From Flavobacterium haoranii (GTDB taxonomy: Bacteria > Bacteroidota > Bacteroidia > Flavobacteriales > Flavobacteriaceae), in the NCBI RefSeq assembly GCF_009363055.1, contig NZ_CP045292.1:2790001-2854000 (forward strand): a stretch of DNA of 64,000 bases, given 5' to 3'. Every line of letters starts with the position of its first letter. The first letter of the stretch is position 1. A model generated the notes under the pieces. It saw only the letters and a program-made list of their open reading frames with translations, made no database searches and was not told the DNA's origin. Positions 19,050 to 29,305 of the stretch are shown piece after piece. The translations under genes were made by a program, and so were the position numbers.

Positions 19050-20294
19050 ATGGAATTACTAAAAATAAATACAGCAGGAAGTGTAGATGACGGAAAAAGT
19101 ACCTTAATAGGTCGATTTTTATATGATAGTAATGCACTTACTTTAGAACAAGAAGAGTTAGTTAGAAAAAAAACAACAGAAAAAGGATTAAAAGATTTAG
19201 ACTTCTCTGTAATAACAGATGGTTTAATCGCTGAAAGAGAACAAGGAATTACAATTGATGTTGCTCATATTTATTTTTCAACAGAAACTCGAAAGTTTAT
19301 TATAGCCGATAGTCCAGGTCATATTGAATATACGCGAAATATGGTTACAGGAGCTTCAAATTCTGAAGTTTCTATTGTTTTAATCGACGCGAGAAAAGGT
19401 TTGTTAGAGCAAACGTATAGACATTTTTTTATCAGTCATTTATTGCGATTAGAATCGATAGTTTTTTGTGTAAATAAAATGGATTTAGTCGATTTTAGCG
19501 AAGATGTTTTTTTGAAAATCGCCTCAGATATTGAAAAAATGACCAATAAACTCGAAGGATTTAAACAAAAAATTTCTATAGTTCCAATTAGTTCGTTAAA
19601 AGGAGATAATGTCGTTTTTCCTACAAAAAACATGAATTGGTACAAAGGAGATACATTATCTAATATTTTACATAATTTTAGTAAAAGTGAAAATGAAAAT
19701 TGCGATTTTAGAATGGATGTTCAACAAGTTTTTCATGTACAAAATGACGAGTTTGTAGATTATAGATCATATGCTGGGAAAATTAGTTCAGGGAAGATTA
19801 AAGTTGGTGATTCTGTTATTGTTTTGCCTTCAGAAAAAAAATCTAAAATTATTGAGATTAGAAAATTTGAAACTGTTTTAGAAGAAGCTATAAAAGGTGA
19901 TTCTATTCAAATTAGATTACAAGATGATATTGATATTAGTAGAGGAATGATGTTTGTTAAAGAAAATGATGAATTTCTATTCGAAAAAGAATTACAATCT
20001 AAAATAGTTTGGTTAGATGAGAAGCCAATGAATCCGTTATTAAAATATTTAATTCAATCTGGTTCGAGAATTCAAGTTTGTAAAATACAAGAAGTTATAA
20101 ATTCAATTCAACCTGAATCTCCTTTAGGAAATCATTCAGTAAATGAGATTAAATTAAATGATATTGCGACTGTAAAAATAAAATTAGCCAATCCACTTTT
20201 TGTTGATCGATATGATGAAAATAAATCGAATGGATCGTTTATATTAATTGACCAACAAACAAATAATACTGTTGCAGTTGGTTTTGTAGAATAA
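19050..20294 (+). CDS. cysN: Sulfate adenylyltransferase subunit 1 (CysN), no APS kinase domain
   Basis: CysN is the regulatory GTPase of ATP sulfurylase. The 414-residue protein has the EF-Tu-like GTP-binding motifs: AGSVDDGKSTLIGRFLYD (P-loop), the switch I region EREQGITIDVAH, DSPGHIEYTRNM (G3) and NKMD (G4), followed by two beta-barrel domains. It stops before any CysC APS-kinase domain, so APS is the product passed to the Fe-S type CysH upstream. Last gene of the operon; a strong terminator overlaps its stop codon region. Confidence 0.97.
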   Translation: MELLKINTAGSVDDGKSTLIGRFLYDSNALTLEQEELVRKKTTEKGLKDLDFSVITDGLIAEREQGITIDVAHIYFSTETRKFIIADSPGHIEYTRNMVTGASNSEVSIVLIDARKGLLEQTYRHFFISHLLRLESIVFCVNKMDLVDFSEDVFLKIASDIEKMTNKLEGFKQKISIVPISSLKGDNVVFPTKNMNWYKGDTLSNILHNFSKSENENCDFRMDVQQVFHVQNDEFVDYRSYAGKISSGKIKVGDSVIVLPSEKKSKIIEIRKFETVLEEAIKGDSIQIRLQDDIDISRGMMFVKENDEFLFEKELQSKIVWLDEKPMNPLLKYLIQSGSRIQVCKIQEVINSIQPESPLGNHSVNEIKLNDIATVKIKLANPLFVDRYDENKSNGSFILIDQQTNNTVAVGFVE

Positions 20295-20322
20295 AAAATC
20301 CCGATTTTTCGGGATTTTTTTA
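20293..20322. terminator. Bidirectional terminator between cysN and marC
   Basis: AAAAAATCCCGA at 20293-20304 pairs with TCGGGATTTTTT at 20309-20320 around a TTTT loop. A- and T-runs on both sides let it serve the convergent cysN and marC transcripts. Confidence 0.9.
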
Positions 20323-20326
20323 TGGT

Positions 20327-20949
20327 TTATATTTCGTTAATAATACTTACAATAGCACTTATAATGTATTGAATTCCTATCGCAATGGTAAGAAACCCGA
20401 TGACTCTGGAAATTGCAACAATTCCAGAAGAACCTAAAATCCTTGCCAAATAATGTCCGCTTCTCAAAATGGCATAAATTGCAATAGCAATTGCTAAAAT
20501 AGCAAAACTTGAAGCGATGATTTCTAATGTTGTGTTGTGATCTTGGTAATAAGCAATTAATAATGAAATTGAACCAGGCCCTGCTAGCATGGGCATTGCA
20601 AGTGGAGTAAGAGCAATATGATGTCTTTCCTCTACTTCTTTTCTTACTTTTTTATTAATTCCTTTATTTTTACTAAACTGACCGTTTAATAAACCAAATC
20701 CTGAACTCGTAATTATAAGTCCACCTGCAATACGTAAAGCGGTAATTGTTATTCCAAAGAAACTCAAAACATATTGTCCTAAAAAGAACGATATAACTAA
20801 AATAATAAAAACATTTAGTGATGTTTTTAAAGAAACAATAGCTCTTTCTTTTTGGTGTAATCAGATGTTAATCCAACAAAAATAGGAATGGTTCCTAAAG
20901 GATTTAAAACCGAAAAAAGTGCGGCGAACAAATAAATAAAAGTATCCAT
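20327..20949 (-). CDS. MarC-family membrane protein (frame broken at 20849-20853)
   Basis: The MarC family is a group of small integral membrane proteins of uncertain function. On the minus strand the N-terminus starts at 20949 (MDTFIYLFAALFSVLNPLGT, then IPIFVGLTSDYT) and runs out of frame at a five-base T-run on the plus strand (20849-20853). One extra base there restores KKERAIVSLKTSLN and joins the remaining 146 residues, giving 207 residues with about six membrane segments, the normal family size. The ALTPLAMPMLAGPGSISLL segment is a family hallmark. Confidence 0.88.
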
Positions 20950-21063
20950 AGAATTTTTTTACAAAATTAAATCTTTAATTGAAATTATAAATTTAAAATA
21001 AAGTTATTTCAAAGTTATCAATCACTCATTTTTTTTATTAATTTTATGAAAACAATTTAAAAG

Positions 21064-21420
21064 ATGAAAACATTAGTATTAGGTGCCACAACAAATAAAG
21101 AACGCTATTCTTATAAAGCGATTCATAATTTGATAGGAAAAAGTCATCAAGTTGTTGCTATTGGTTCAAAACAAGGAATGGCTTTAGATGTACCTATTGA
21201 AACTGAAAAAATGCCTTATCATGGAATAGATACGGTAACTTTATATTTAAACCCAATTCATCAGCGCGAATATTACGATTACATTATATCGTTAAAACCA
21301 AGACGTGTGATCTTTAATCCTGGAACTGAAAACCCTGAATTTTATACAATTTTAATGGAAAACGGAATTGAGTACGAAATTGCCTGTACGTTAGTTCTTT
21401 TGGCTACGAATCAATACTAA
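21064..21420 (+). CDS. CoA-binding domain protein
   Basis: A 118-residue single-domain protein of the CoA_binding_2 type, a Rossmann-like fold: MKTLVLGATTNKERYSYKAI at the N-terminus (glycine turn and conserved RYSY-type segment), HQVVAIGSK after the second strand, and RVIFNPGTENPEFY. Family members bind CoA; the cellular role is unknown. Its 3' end overlaps the convergent symporter gene by 30 bases, so the two transcripts are antisense to one another there. Confidence 0.88.
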   Translation: MKTLVLGATTNKERYSYKAIHNLIGKSHQVVAIGSKQGMALDVPIETEKMPYHGIDTVTLYLNPIHQREYYDYIISLKPRRVIFNPGTENPEFYTILMENGIEYEIACTLVLLATNQY

Positions 21421-22839
21421 ACCTAAGAAAGTTAAAATTCCGTTTACAATTAGTATTTCAAAACCAAAATCAAACCCAAACCAGTCGTTGCTTTTAGCGT
21501 TTAGAAGTAATGAAATTGCAACAGCACTAAGAGCAATGATTGGCGAAAGTTTATCTTTAATTTGCCATTTTGTAAATAAACCAAAAGCAAATAAACCTAA
21601 TAAAGGTCCATAAGTAAAACCAGCATATTTTAATACTTTGTCAATAATACTTTTGTCTTCAAAACCATATTTGAAAAATAAAATAACAAGTATAGAAATA
21701 ATTACAAATGAGAAATGAATACGCTTTCTTATTTGTATTTGTTTTGCTTCACTATGTTTAGATTCTATGTCTAAAATATCTACACAAAAACATGTAGTTA
21801 AAGAAGTTAAAGAACTATCGGCACTAGAATAAGCGGCTGCAATAAGTCCTAGTATAAAACTAAAAGCAACTACAATTCCTAAATGATGATTGGCTAAAAT
21901 TGGAAATAAATTATCTCCATGTGCGTCAATACCATTTTTTGCAGCATATTCTGTAAATAACAATCCCATTACTAGGAAAAAGAAATTCACAATGGTTAAA
22001 ACTATGGTAAACCAAAACATGTTTTTTTGAGCATCTTTTAAACTTCTACATGTTAAGTTTTTTTGCATCATATCTTGATCAAGTCCTGTCATAACAATGG
22101 CAATAAAAGCACCTGAAAGAAACTGTTTCCAAAAATATTTGGGTGAACTCACTTCTTCAAAAAAGAATGTTTTAGAAAATGAACTTTCCGCTAAATAATC
22201 TGAAAAATTCGATATAGAAATTCCTAAATCTGCTGAAACTACATAAATACAAATTCCTACTGAAACTAGCATAAAAAGAGTTTGTAAAGTATCGGTCCAA
22301 ATAATAGTTTTTATTCCCGATTTAAAAGTGTATAACCAAATTAATAAGATAGTTGCCGTTACGGTAACCCAGTAAGGGATGTTTAACGGATCGAAAACTA
22401 AGGTTTGTAAAACATTGGCAACTAATAATAATCTTAAGTTGGAACCAACGGTTCTTGAAATTAAAAAGAACCAAGCTCCGGTTTTATATGAATAGTTCCC
22501 AAATCTATCTTTCAAATAAGTATAAATTGTAGTTAAGTTTAATTTGTAATATAGCGGAAGTAAAACTGTTCCAATTACAAAATATCCTAAAATGTAACCT
22601 AAAACTAATTGAAAATATACAAACTGAGAAGTTTCAACTTTTCCTGGAACTGAAATAAAAGTGACTCCAGATAGCGAAGCACCAATCATTCCAAATGCAA
22701 CTAAATACCATGGTGATTGTTTGTTTGCCTTAAAAAACGAATTGTTGTTACTGGTTTCGTTTCTTCCAGTAAAGTAGGAAAACAGTATTAAAACAGAAAA
22801 ATAGGCGAGTATTAAAAATAAAATGGTAGTAGGTTGCAT
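21391..22839 (-). CDS. Sodium:solute symporter family protein
   Basis: A 482-residue, strongly hydrophobic protein with around 13 membrane segments, of the SSS family that couples sodium entry to uptake of sugars, amino acids or similar solutes. Recognisable pieces are the N-terminal ILFSYFTGR, the TM1 region [20 protein letters not shown], the [20 protein letters not shown] segment and [20 protein letters not shown], which corresponds to the Na2-site TM8 region. The start is the ATG at 22839 (MQPTTILFL); an upstream in-frame codon would add six residues. Substrate cannot be predicted. Confidence 0.9.
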   Translation of the reverse strand: MQPTTILFLILAYFSVLILFSYFTGRNETSNNNSFFKANKQSPWYLVAFGMIGASLSGVTFISVPGKVETSQFVYFQLVLGYILGYFVIGTVLLPLYYKLNLTTIYTYLKDRFGNYSYKTGAWFFLISRTVGSNLRLLLVANVLQTLVFDPLNIPYWVTVTATILLIWLYTFKSGIKTIIWTDTLQTLFMLVSVGICIYVVSADLGISISNFSDYLAESSFSKTFFFEEVSSPKYFWKQFLSGAFIAIVMTGLDQDMMQKNLTCRSLKDAQKNMFWFTIVLTIVNFFFLVMGLLFTEYAAKNGIDAHGDNLFPILANHHLGIVVAFSFILGLIAAAYSSADSSLTSLTTCFCVDILDIESKHSEAKQIQIRKRIHFSFVIISILVILFFKYGFEDKSIIDKVLKYAGFTYGPLLGLFAFGLFTKWQIKDKLSPIIALSAVAISLLLNAKSNDWFGFDFGFEILIVNGILTFLGLVLIRSQKN

Positions 22840-22896
22840 ATCGATTAATTTTAGCAAATATAAAAGAATAAATACTTATCTAAAATTAGACTTTTG

Positions 22897-22904
22897 TATT
22901 TTTG
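22897..22904 (+). promoter_or_regulatory. recR promoter, -7 box TATTTTTG
   Basis: TATTTTTG matches TAnnTTTG and ends five bases before the recR ATG at 22910, implying a leaderless or nearly leaderless transcript. It excludes upstream in-frame starts for recR. Confidence 0.5.
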
Positions 22905-22909
22905 CAGTT

Positions 22910-23530
22910 ATGGAATTACCTTCTAAACTTTTAGAAAATGCTGTAAACGAAATTTCGCAATTACCTGGTATAGGTAAGCGTACTGCTTTGCGTTTAGTTT
23001 TGCATTTATTAAAGCAACCACAAGAACAAACAAATGATTTAGCAAATTCACTTTTGGTATTGCGAAATAAAATACAATATTGTAAAAGTTGTCATAATAT
23101 TTCCGATTTAGAGATTTGTGATATTTGTTCAAATGTTTCAAGAGAACAATCATTGGTTTGTGTGGTAGAAGATGTTCGTGATGTAATGGCAATTGAAAAC
23201 ACAGGTATTTTTAAAGGAGTTTATCATGTACTTGGTGGAAAAATTAATCCAATTGAAGGTGTTGGTCCAAGTCAGTTAAATATAAAAACATTGGAAGAAA
23301 AAGTAGCTTCAGGAAATGTCCAAGAAGTTATTTTCGCTTTGAGTTCTACTATGGAAGGTGACACAACTAATTTTTATATCTATAAACAGATTAAAGATTA
23401 TAATGTTAAAACTTCTACAATAGCAAGAGGAATAGCTGTTGGAGATGAATTGGAATATGCCGATGAAGTTACCTTAGGCAGAAGTTTGCTTAATAGAATT
23501 CCATTTGAAACTTCAATCAAACCATATTGA
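22910..23530 (+). CDS. recR: Recombination mediator protein RecR
   Basis: RecR works with RecO (and RecF) to load RecA on gapped DNA. The 206-residue protein has the helix-hairpin-helix start ([20 protein letters not shown]), a four-cysteine zinc finger ([16 protein letters not shown]), a Toprim domain beginning [14 protein letters not shown], and the C-terminal [20 protein letters not shown] signature. The start at 22910 fits both the conserved N-terminus and the promoter box. Confidence 0.97.
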   Translation: MELPSKLLENAVNEISQLPGIGKRTALRLVLHLLKQPQEQTNDLANSLLVLRNKIQYCKSCHNISDLEICDICSNVSREQSLVCVVEDVRDVMAIENTGIFKGVYHVLGGKINPIEGVGPSQLNIKTLEEKVASGNVQEVIFALSSTMEGDTTNFYIYKQIKDYNVKTSTIARGIAVGDELEYADEVTLGRSLLNRIPFETSIKPY

Positions 23531-23582
23531 TAAAATTTTAATCAAAAATTAGTAATAAGTTCGTTTTTTTAATTGTAAAAAC

Positions 23583-23641
23583 TATATTTGTTATCTAATT
23601 TAGTATGCTTTGCATTTTTGATTTTAAAAATGGGAAAGCAT
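23583..23641 (+). promoter_or_regulatory. Promoter and leader hairpin of the capsule export operon
   Basis: TATATTTG at 23583-23590 matches the -7 consensus. Downstream, ATGCTTT (23605-23611) pairs with AAAGCAT (23635-23641), and CATTTTT (23613-23619) with AAAAATG (23626-23632), separated by a small internal bulge and a 6-base loop. The hairpin lies wholly in the presumed 5' leader of wza. It is not followed by a T-run, so it may be a pause site, stability element or antiterminator target rather than a terminator. Confidence 0.5.
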
Positions 23642-23663
23642 TCAAAATAAGTATAGATTTTAC

Positions 23664-24455
23664 ATGAAAAAAATATTTTTTTTATCCATAATTGCAGTAT
23701 TGTTTACATCTTGTATTTCTACTAAAGACTTAACATATTTGCAGTCAAATCAAACTTCAAAATCAGATTCTATAAAGGTGTCTCAAGAAGTTTCTAAGCC
23801 TTATAGAATACAGACTAATGATATCTTAAGTATTAATATAAAAGCTTTGGATCAAAAATTGGTTGAGATGTTTTCAGTTTCTCAGTCAACAAGTCAAAAT
23901 CAAACATCACCTCAAACTTTGTTTTTTCAAGGATATACAGTTGATGATCACGGAAATATTCGTGTGCCAATACTAGGCGAAGTAAATGTTTTAGGATATA
24001 CTGCAGATGAGGTAAGGCAAAAAGTTGAAAAGCAATTGCTTGAAGAATACTTTAAAAAAGATGCAAATATTTTTGTTACCTTTAAATTGGCAGGTTTAAG
24101 ATATACAATTAATGGAGAAATTGGAAGCCCTGGGACTAATGTATTGTACCAAGATAGAGCAACTATAATGGAAGCTATTGCAAATTCAGGTGATATAACT
24201 ACAACTGGAAATCGAAAAGAAGTACAAATTATTAGAAAGTTTGCTCACGGTTTTTAAACCTATAGTATCGATTTGACAAAGGAAAGTGCTATGAATTCTC
24301 CGTTTTTTTACATTCAGCCAAATGATTACATCATTGTTAAGCCATTGAAACAAAAAACTTGGCGTACAGGAGTTACAGGAGTACAGTCAGTGGCAACTAT
24401 TATGACTGCAATTTCTTTAATTACAACATTATTAGTTTTGTCTAAAACATTGTAA
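23664..24455 (+). CDS. wza: Wza-type polysaccharide export lipoprotein (in-frame TAA at 24255)
   Basis: An outer-membrane polysaccharide export protein of the Poly_export/SLBB type, 263 residues. The signal peptide ends with a lipobox (LFTSC), then the Poly_export domain runs from about residue 45 (YRIQTNDILSINIKALDQK) through GYTVDDHGNIRVPILGEVNV, followed by an SLBB domain (INGEIGSPGTNVLYQDRATI). A TAA at 24255-24257 interrupts residue 198, but the same frame continues as TYSIDLTKESAMNSPFFYIQ and a C-terminal membrane segment. The stop lies in TTTTTAAA where TTTTAAAA would read Lys, so a base-call error is likely. wzc follows after 5 bases. Confidence 0.85.
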
Positions 24456-24460
24456 TTGAA

Positions 24461-26901
24461 ATGCTAGATACTAAAGATTTTAATTTTTTTGAATCACAAA
24501 ATTCATTTGATTTTAAAGGATTCCTTTTAAAAATACTTGGTTATTGGAAGTGGTTTGTATTATCATTGATTTTAACTTTTGTATATGCTTATAATGTAAA
24601 TATCCGTAAAGAAAAGATTTATGGGATGGAATCACATATAGTGGTTGAAGATCAAAATAACCCTTTCTTTACTTCAAATACAAGTTTGATTTTTAACTGG
24701 GGTGGAACTTCAGACAAGGTTCAGACAATCATTACGACTTTAAAATCACGTTCTCATAACGAAATTGTTGTTGATAAATTACAATACTATATAAAGTATC
24801 TTAAAAAAGGTGAATATTTTTATCAAGATGTTTATGGTGAAGTGCCTTTTTATGTAGAAATTGATAAAAATAAAGGACAACTTTTTGGGCAATTAATAAA
24901 AATTAAATTTCTGTCACCTTCTCAGTATGAATTAAGTGTCGATTTTGCTGAATCAACATCAACACAAGTAATTCAATATTCAGATTTATCTTTTAAACCT
25001 GTAAATGTTTCTGCAGGTGAGTTTAAAAAAGTTTTTAAAATTAATGAAGAAGTAGATTTACCTTTTCTAAATTTAAAAGTTATCATTAAACCTGATGCGT
25101 TAGAATATGCAAATCAAGAATATTACGTAAGATTTGATGATTTCAATGGAACTGTAGCTGCGTATAAAGGAATTGATGTTAGTGCTGATGCAAAAGCGTT
25201 ATCCGTTGTTAGATTGCAAATGGAAGGTTCTAATAAGTATCGATTGGTTGAATATTTGAATACTACAGTTGATGTATTAAGAAAAATTCAATTTGATAGT
25301 AAAAATCAGTTTGCGAATAATACAATTCGATTCATAGATAGTACTTTGAAAGAAATGGAAGATCAAATCAAAGAAGCCGAAAATGAATTGAAAGAATTTA
25401 GAAGAGGTAAAAATATATTTGAACTTGAAGAAGAAGGAGGTAGTGGACTTTTGAGTGCTAAGTTGTCTGGTTATGATGTAGAAAAAGATGCAATTAATAG
25501 AAAAATTGCATACTATAATTTGCTTAAAAATTATTTAGAAAAAACTACTGATTATTCAAAATTACCTGCTCCTACAGTTGCCGGAATAGACGATCCAAAT
25601 GTTATAGGGAATATTTCAAAGTTAATCCAGCTTTCAGCAGAAAGAGCAAATATGTCGTATTCTGTTAAGAATAAAAAATTATTTTCTGATTTCGATGTTG
25701 AAATGGAATCGATAAAGAAAGTATTGCTAGAAAATATTGCTAGTGCAAAAAGCGCTCTGAATTTAGATTTATCTTTAATCAACAGAAATATTGCAAAAGC
25801 AGAAGGTGAAGCAAGCTTACTCCCTGAAAATAAGCAAGAGCATATTAAAATCACAAGAAAATATAATTTAAAAGATAAAATTTACAGCACTTTTTTAGAG
25901 AAAAGAAGTGAAGCTGAAATTGTAAAAGCAGCTAATATTTCAGATATTAGTTTCTTAGATCGAGCTAAAGATGTTGGTGGTGGTTTACGAGGTCCAAAAA
26001 CTAGTATTAATTATATTTTAGCGGCAATGTTGGGCTTTTTAGTTCCATTGTTAGTGATTTTTGTTATCATATTGTTAGATAATAGTATCAATACAACTGA
26101 CGATATTCAAAAACTAACCAAAATTCCATTAATTGGAGTTATTGGTAAGAAAAATACAGAAAATAATTTATCCGTTTTTGAAAAACCGAAGTCTCCGCTT
26201 GCTGAATCTTTTAGAGCAATTCGTTCTTCTTTACAGTTTATGTATAAAAAACAACAAAAAGAAGGAGCAAAAATTTTGATGCTTACATCTTCTGTTAGTG
26301 GTGAAGGTAAAACGTTTTGTTCTATAAATTTAGCGACAGTTTTTGCTTTGAGTGAAAAGAAAACAGTTATCGTGGGTCTTGATTTAAGAAAACCTAAAAT
26401 ATTTGGTGACTTCAATATCGATAATGTTACGGGTGTAGTAAACTATTTAATCGGTCAAAAAACTATTGATGAGGTAATTCAAAAAACACATATTCCTAAT
26501 TTAGATGTAATTCCATCTGGACCAATTCCTCCAAATCCTTCCGAATTATTAATGAGTGAAGCTATGGCAGAAATGATAGAGGAATTAAAAACCAAATACG
26601 ATTATATTGTGCTAGATACACCACCAGTAGGTTTAGTTTCTGATGCATTGGAATTAGCTCATTTTTGTGATGCCACATTATATGTTACTCGTCAAGGCTT
26701 TACCAAAAAAGGAATGTTAAGTGTTGTTAATGAAAAGCACAAACGAGGTGAATTGCATAATATTAGTATAATTTTAATGGTTTTACAAATAAGGCACATT
26801 ACGGTTATGGTTACGGCTATGGCGCGTATGGTGAAGGTTATCATGATGAACCAATTGAGCCAAAAGGGATAAAAAAGATTATAAAAAACATAAAAAATTA
26901 A
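24461..26901 (+). CDS. wzc: Wzc/GumC-type polysaccharide co-polymerase tyrosine kinase (frame break near 26776)
   Basis: An inner-membrane tyrosine autokinase controlling capsule/exopolysaccharide polymerisation and export. Domains: a Wzz-type N-terminus with a membrane segment near residues 33-50, a long coiled-coil periplasmic part, a second membrane segment (about 512-535, [19 protein letters not shown]) and a cytoplasmic BY-kinase with Walker A SVSGEGKT, Walker A' GLDLRKPK and Walker B YIVLDTPP. As read it ends at 26872 with an abnormal tail. Adding an A at 26776-26777 gives a normal end at 26901 with a tyrosine-rich tail ([19 protein letters not shown]), the autophosphorylation cluster. 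Repaired length is 813 residues. Confidence 0.92.
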
Positions 26902-26912
26902 ATTTAAATAAA

Positions 26913-28297
26913 ATGATTACAAATATTTGTTGTATTGGAGCGGGTTATGTTGGTGGACCTACAATGGCAATAATAGCTCAAAAATGTCCTCATATTAAAG
27001 TTACAGTAGTAGATTTAAATGAGAAAAGAATTGCTGCATGGAATGACGAAAATGTATTGAATATCCCTATTTATGAGCCTGGACTTAGTGATGTTGTAGC
27101 GGAGGCGAGAGGAAGAAACTTATTTTTTTCTACCGATGTTGATGCCGCAATTGATGCTGCTGATATGATATTTATATCTGTTAATACGCCTACAAAAACA
27201 TATGGAGTAGGAAAGGGTATGGCAGCAGACTTAAAATATATTGAATTATGTGCTCGTCAAATTGCGCGAGTTGCTAAAAATGATAAAATTGTGGTAGAAA
27301 AATCTACCTTACCAGTTCGTACTGCTAGTGCCATAAAGAATATATTAGATCATACCGGTAACGGAGTTAATTTCCAAATTTTATCAAACCCTGAGTTTTT
27401 GGCTGAGGGAACAGCTGTAGAAGATTTATTAGCTCCTGATCGCGTTTTAATTGGTGGAGACACTACTCCTGAAGGACAAAAAGCTATAGATCTTTTGGTA
27501 GAAGTTTATGCAAATTGGGTTCCAAAACAGAATATTTTAACTACAAATGTATGGTCTTCTGAGTTATCAAAATTAACGGCGAATGCTTTTCTAGCTCAAC
27601 GTGTTTCTTCTATTAATGCATTAAGTGAATTGTGTGAAAAAACAGGTGCGGATGTTAATGAAGTAGCAAGAGCCATTGGAATGGATAGTAGAATTGGACC
27701 AAAATTTTTAAAATCATCTGTTGGTTTTGGAGGTTCGTGTTTTCAAAAAGACATTTTAAATTTAGTTTATATTGCTAAATCTTACGGATTAAATGAAGTG
27801 GCTGATTATTGGGAACAAGTTATCATAATGAACGACCATCAAAAAAGACGTTTTGCCAAAAATATCGTTAAGACTTTATACAACACCGTTTCTGGAAAAA
27901 AATAGCATTTTTAGGTTGGGCATTTAAAAAAGATACAAACGATACAAGAGAATCTGCAGCTATCTATGTGGCAGATGATTTGTTAAATGAGCAAGCCTCT
28001 ATTCATGTGTATGATCCAAAAGTAGGGGCAGTTCAAATTCAATCGGATTTGAATTATTTAGAAACTCGTTCAGAAGCTTCTAATTCAGAAGGAGTACATG
28101 TGTATGACAATCCATATGAAGCGTGCAAAGATGCGCATGCTATTGCTGTATTAACAGAATGGGATGAATTTAAGGCGTATGATTGGCAAAAAATATACGA
28201 TGCTATGTTAAAACCAGCTTTTGTTTTTGATGGAAGAAACATCTTAGATGCAGAAAAAATGAATGCAATAGGTTTTCAATATTATAAAATTGGATAA
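26913..28297 (+). CDS. ugd: UDP-glucose 6-dehydrogenase (frame broken at 27896-27902)
   Basis: Oxidises UDP-glucose to UDP-glucuronate for polysaccharide synthesis. The protein resembles the long, eukaryote-like form: N-terminal NAD motif [36 protein letters not shown] and the catalytic cysteine at residue 276 in [10 protein letters not shown]. The frame stops at 27905 after SGKK. Adding one A to the seven-A run at 27896-27902 continues into [20 protein letters not shown] and the C-terminal UDP-binding domain, ending at 28297 (461 residues). It follows wzc by 11 bases and completes the export operon; it converges on porP with a 4-base gap. Confidence 0.93.
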
Positions 28298-28301
28298 TAT
28301 A

Positions 28302-29297
28302 TTAATATCCTGGGCAACCAAAACATTTTCTAGCATCAACATCAAATTGATATACTAATCCTAGTTCGAAAACACCTCCAGTATTACCTATCTTGGAGGT
28401 GTTTGCGTCATAGGAAAATCCGAATTTAAAATTCTCATATTTTAATCCACTAAAAAGATTTACCGAAGTTAAGGTGTGACTATTGTCTGCTTTTTTCATT
28501 GGATTTAATGCCGTAGTAACTCCTATAGTAAAGTGATTAAAGATGTAGGTGCCTCCAATATCTAATCGATTGTATTGTCCTTGTTTCATGAAGTTGGCAG
28601 TAACCATCATTCTGGTTTCAAGTGGTAAAAATGTTGAAATCATTTGTCCTAATTCAAATTCATAACCTCCTGAAATATTATAGAACATTTCTAAAGGAAT
28701 ATTTCCTTCTTCTGCCATTGCAATATTGGGTTTGTTGAGGTGTTTTACCGCTGTTCCAAACCACATATTGTCTTTATAGAATAACAATCCTGTAGAGAAA
28801 TCAATGAAATGTATCCTATTGTTTAATTGTAGTGGATCTATACTTACTGGATTTATGGTTTCTGAACTAATGTTAATTTGATCTCTCAATAATAGATTTT
28901 GAAAACCAAAACTTTTACTTCCATACCCAACTTCAATACCAGGTCTAAAATACCATTCGTAATTTAGTTCAATTCGATAAGCATAATTTATGTTGGCTTG
29001 TAAAAAATTATACCCTGTAAAGTTTTCTCTGTGATTAAGAAAAGTTACCCCTATGCCACTATTGCTATTTTCTAGCCAAGTGCTAGCATATGCGTAGTTT
29101 GTATCCATTTTGTATTGTAAACTAGTCCATTGTGAACGATGCATTACTCCAGCACTAGTAGTTTCTAGAAATCCTGTAAATCCGGGATTAATTGTTTCTG
29201 GCACCAAAAAATATTGGGTAAAAATAGGATCTTGAGCTTTTACAGCTGTGCTTACTAATCCTATGAATATACTGTATATTACTGTTTTTATTTTCAT
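28302..29297 (-). CDS. PorP/SprF-family T9SS outer-membrane protein
   Basis: A 331-residue outer-membrane protein with signal peptide (MKIKTVIYSIFIGLVSTAVKA) followed by the hallmark QDPIFTQYFLVPETINPGFTG. The rest alternates polar and hydrophobic residues as expected for a beta-barrel, ending in a short cysteine-containing tail. PorP/SprF proteins are partners needed to export or anchor specific large T9SS type B substrates; in F. johnsoniae sprF lies directly after sprB. Here the gene starts 8 bases after the SprB-like adhesin, which makes that adhesin its likely client. Confidence 0.93.
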   Translation of the reverse strand: MKIKTVIYSIFIGLVSTAVKAQDPIFTQYFLVPETINPGFTGFLETTSAGVMHRSQWTSLQYKMDTNYAYASTWLENSNSGIGVTFLNHRENFTGYNFLQANINYAYRIELNYEWYFRPGIEVGYGSKSFGFQNLLLRDQINISSETINPVSIDPLQLNNRIHFIDFSTGLLFYKDNMWFGTAVKHLNKPNIAMAEEGNIPLEMFYNISGGYEFELGQMISTFLPLETRMMVTANFMKQGQYNRLDIGGTYIFNHFTIGVTTALNPMKKADNSHTLTSVNLFSGLKYENFKFGFSYDANTSKIGNTGGVFELGLVYQFDVDARKCFGCPGY

Positions 29298-29305
29298 AGT
29301 TTTGA

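Noticed and set aside
22923..23192. An 89-codon minus-strand frame inside recR
   Set aside because: It lies fully antisense to a strongly conserved gene and has no recognisable features.
24255..24257. Recoding of TAA as a sense codon
   Set aside because: TAA is the normal stop for many genes here, including the ribosomal proteins, so reassignment is not possible.
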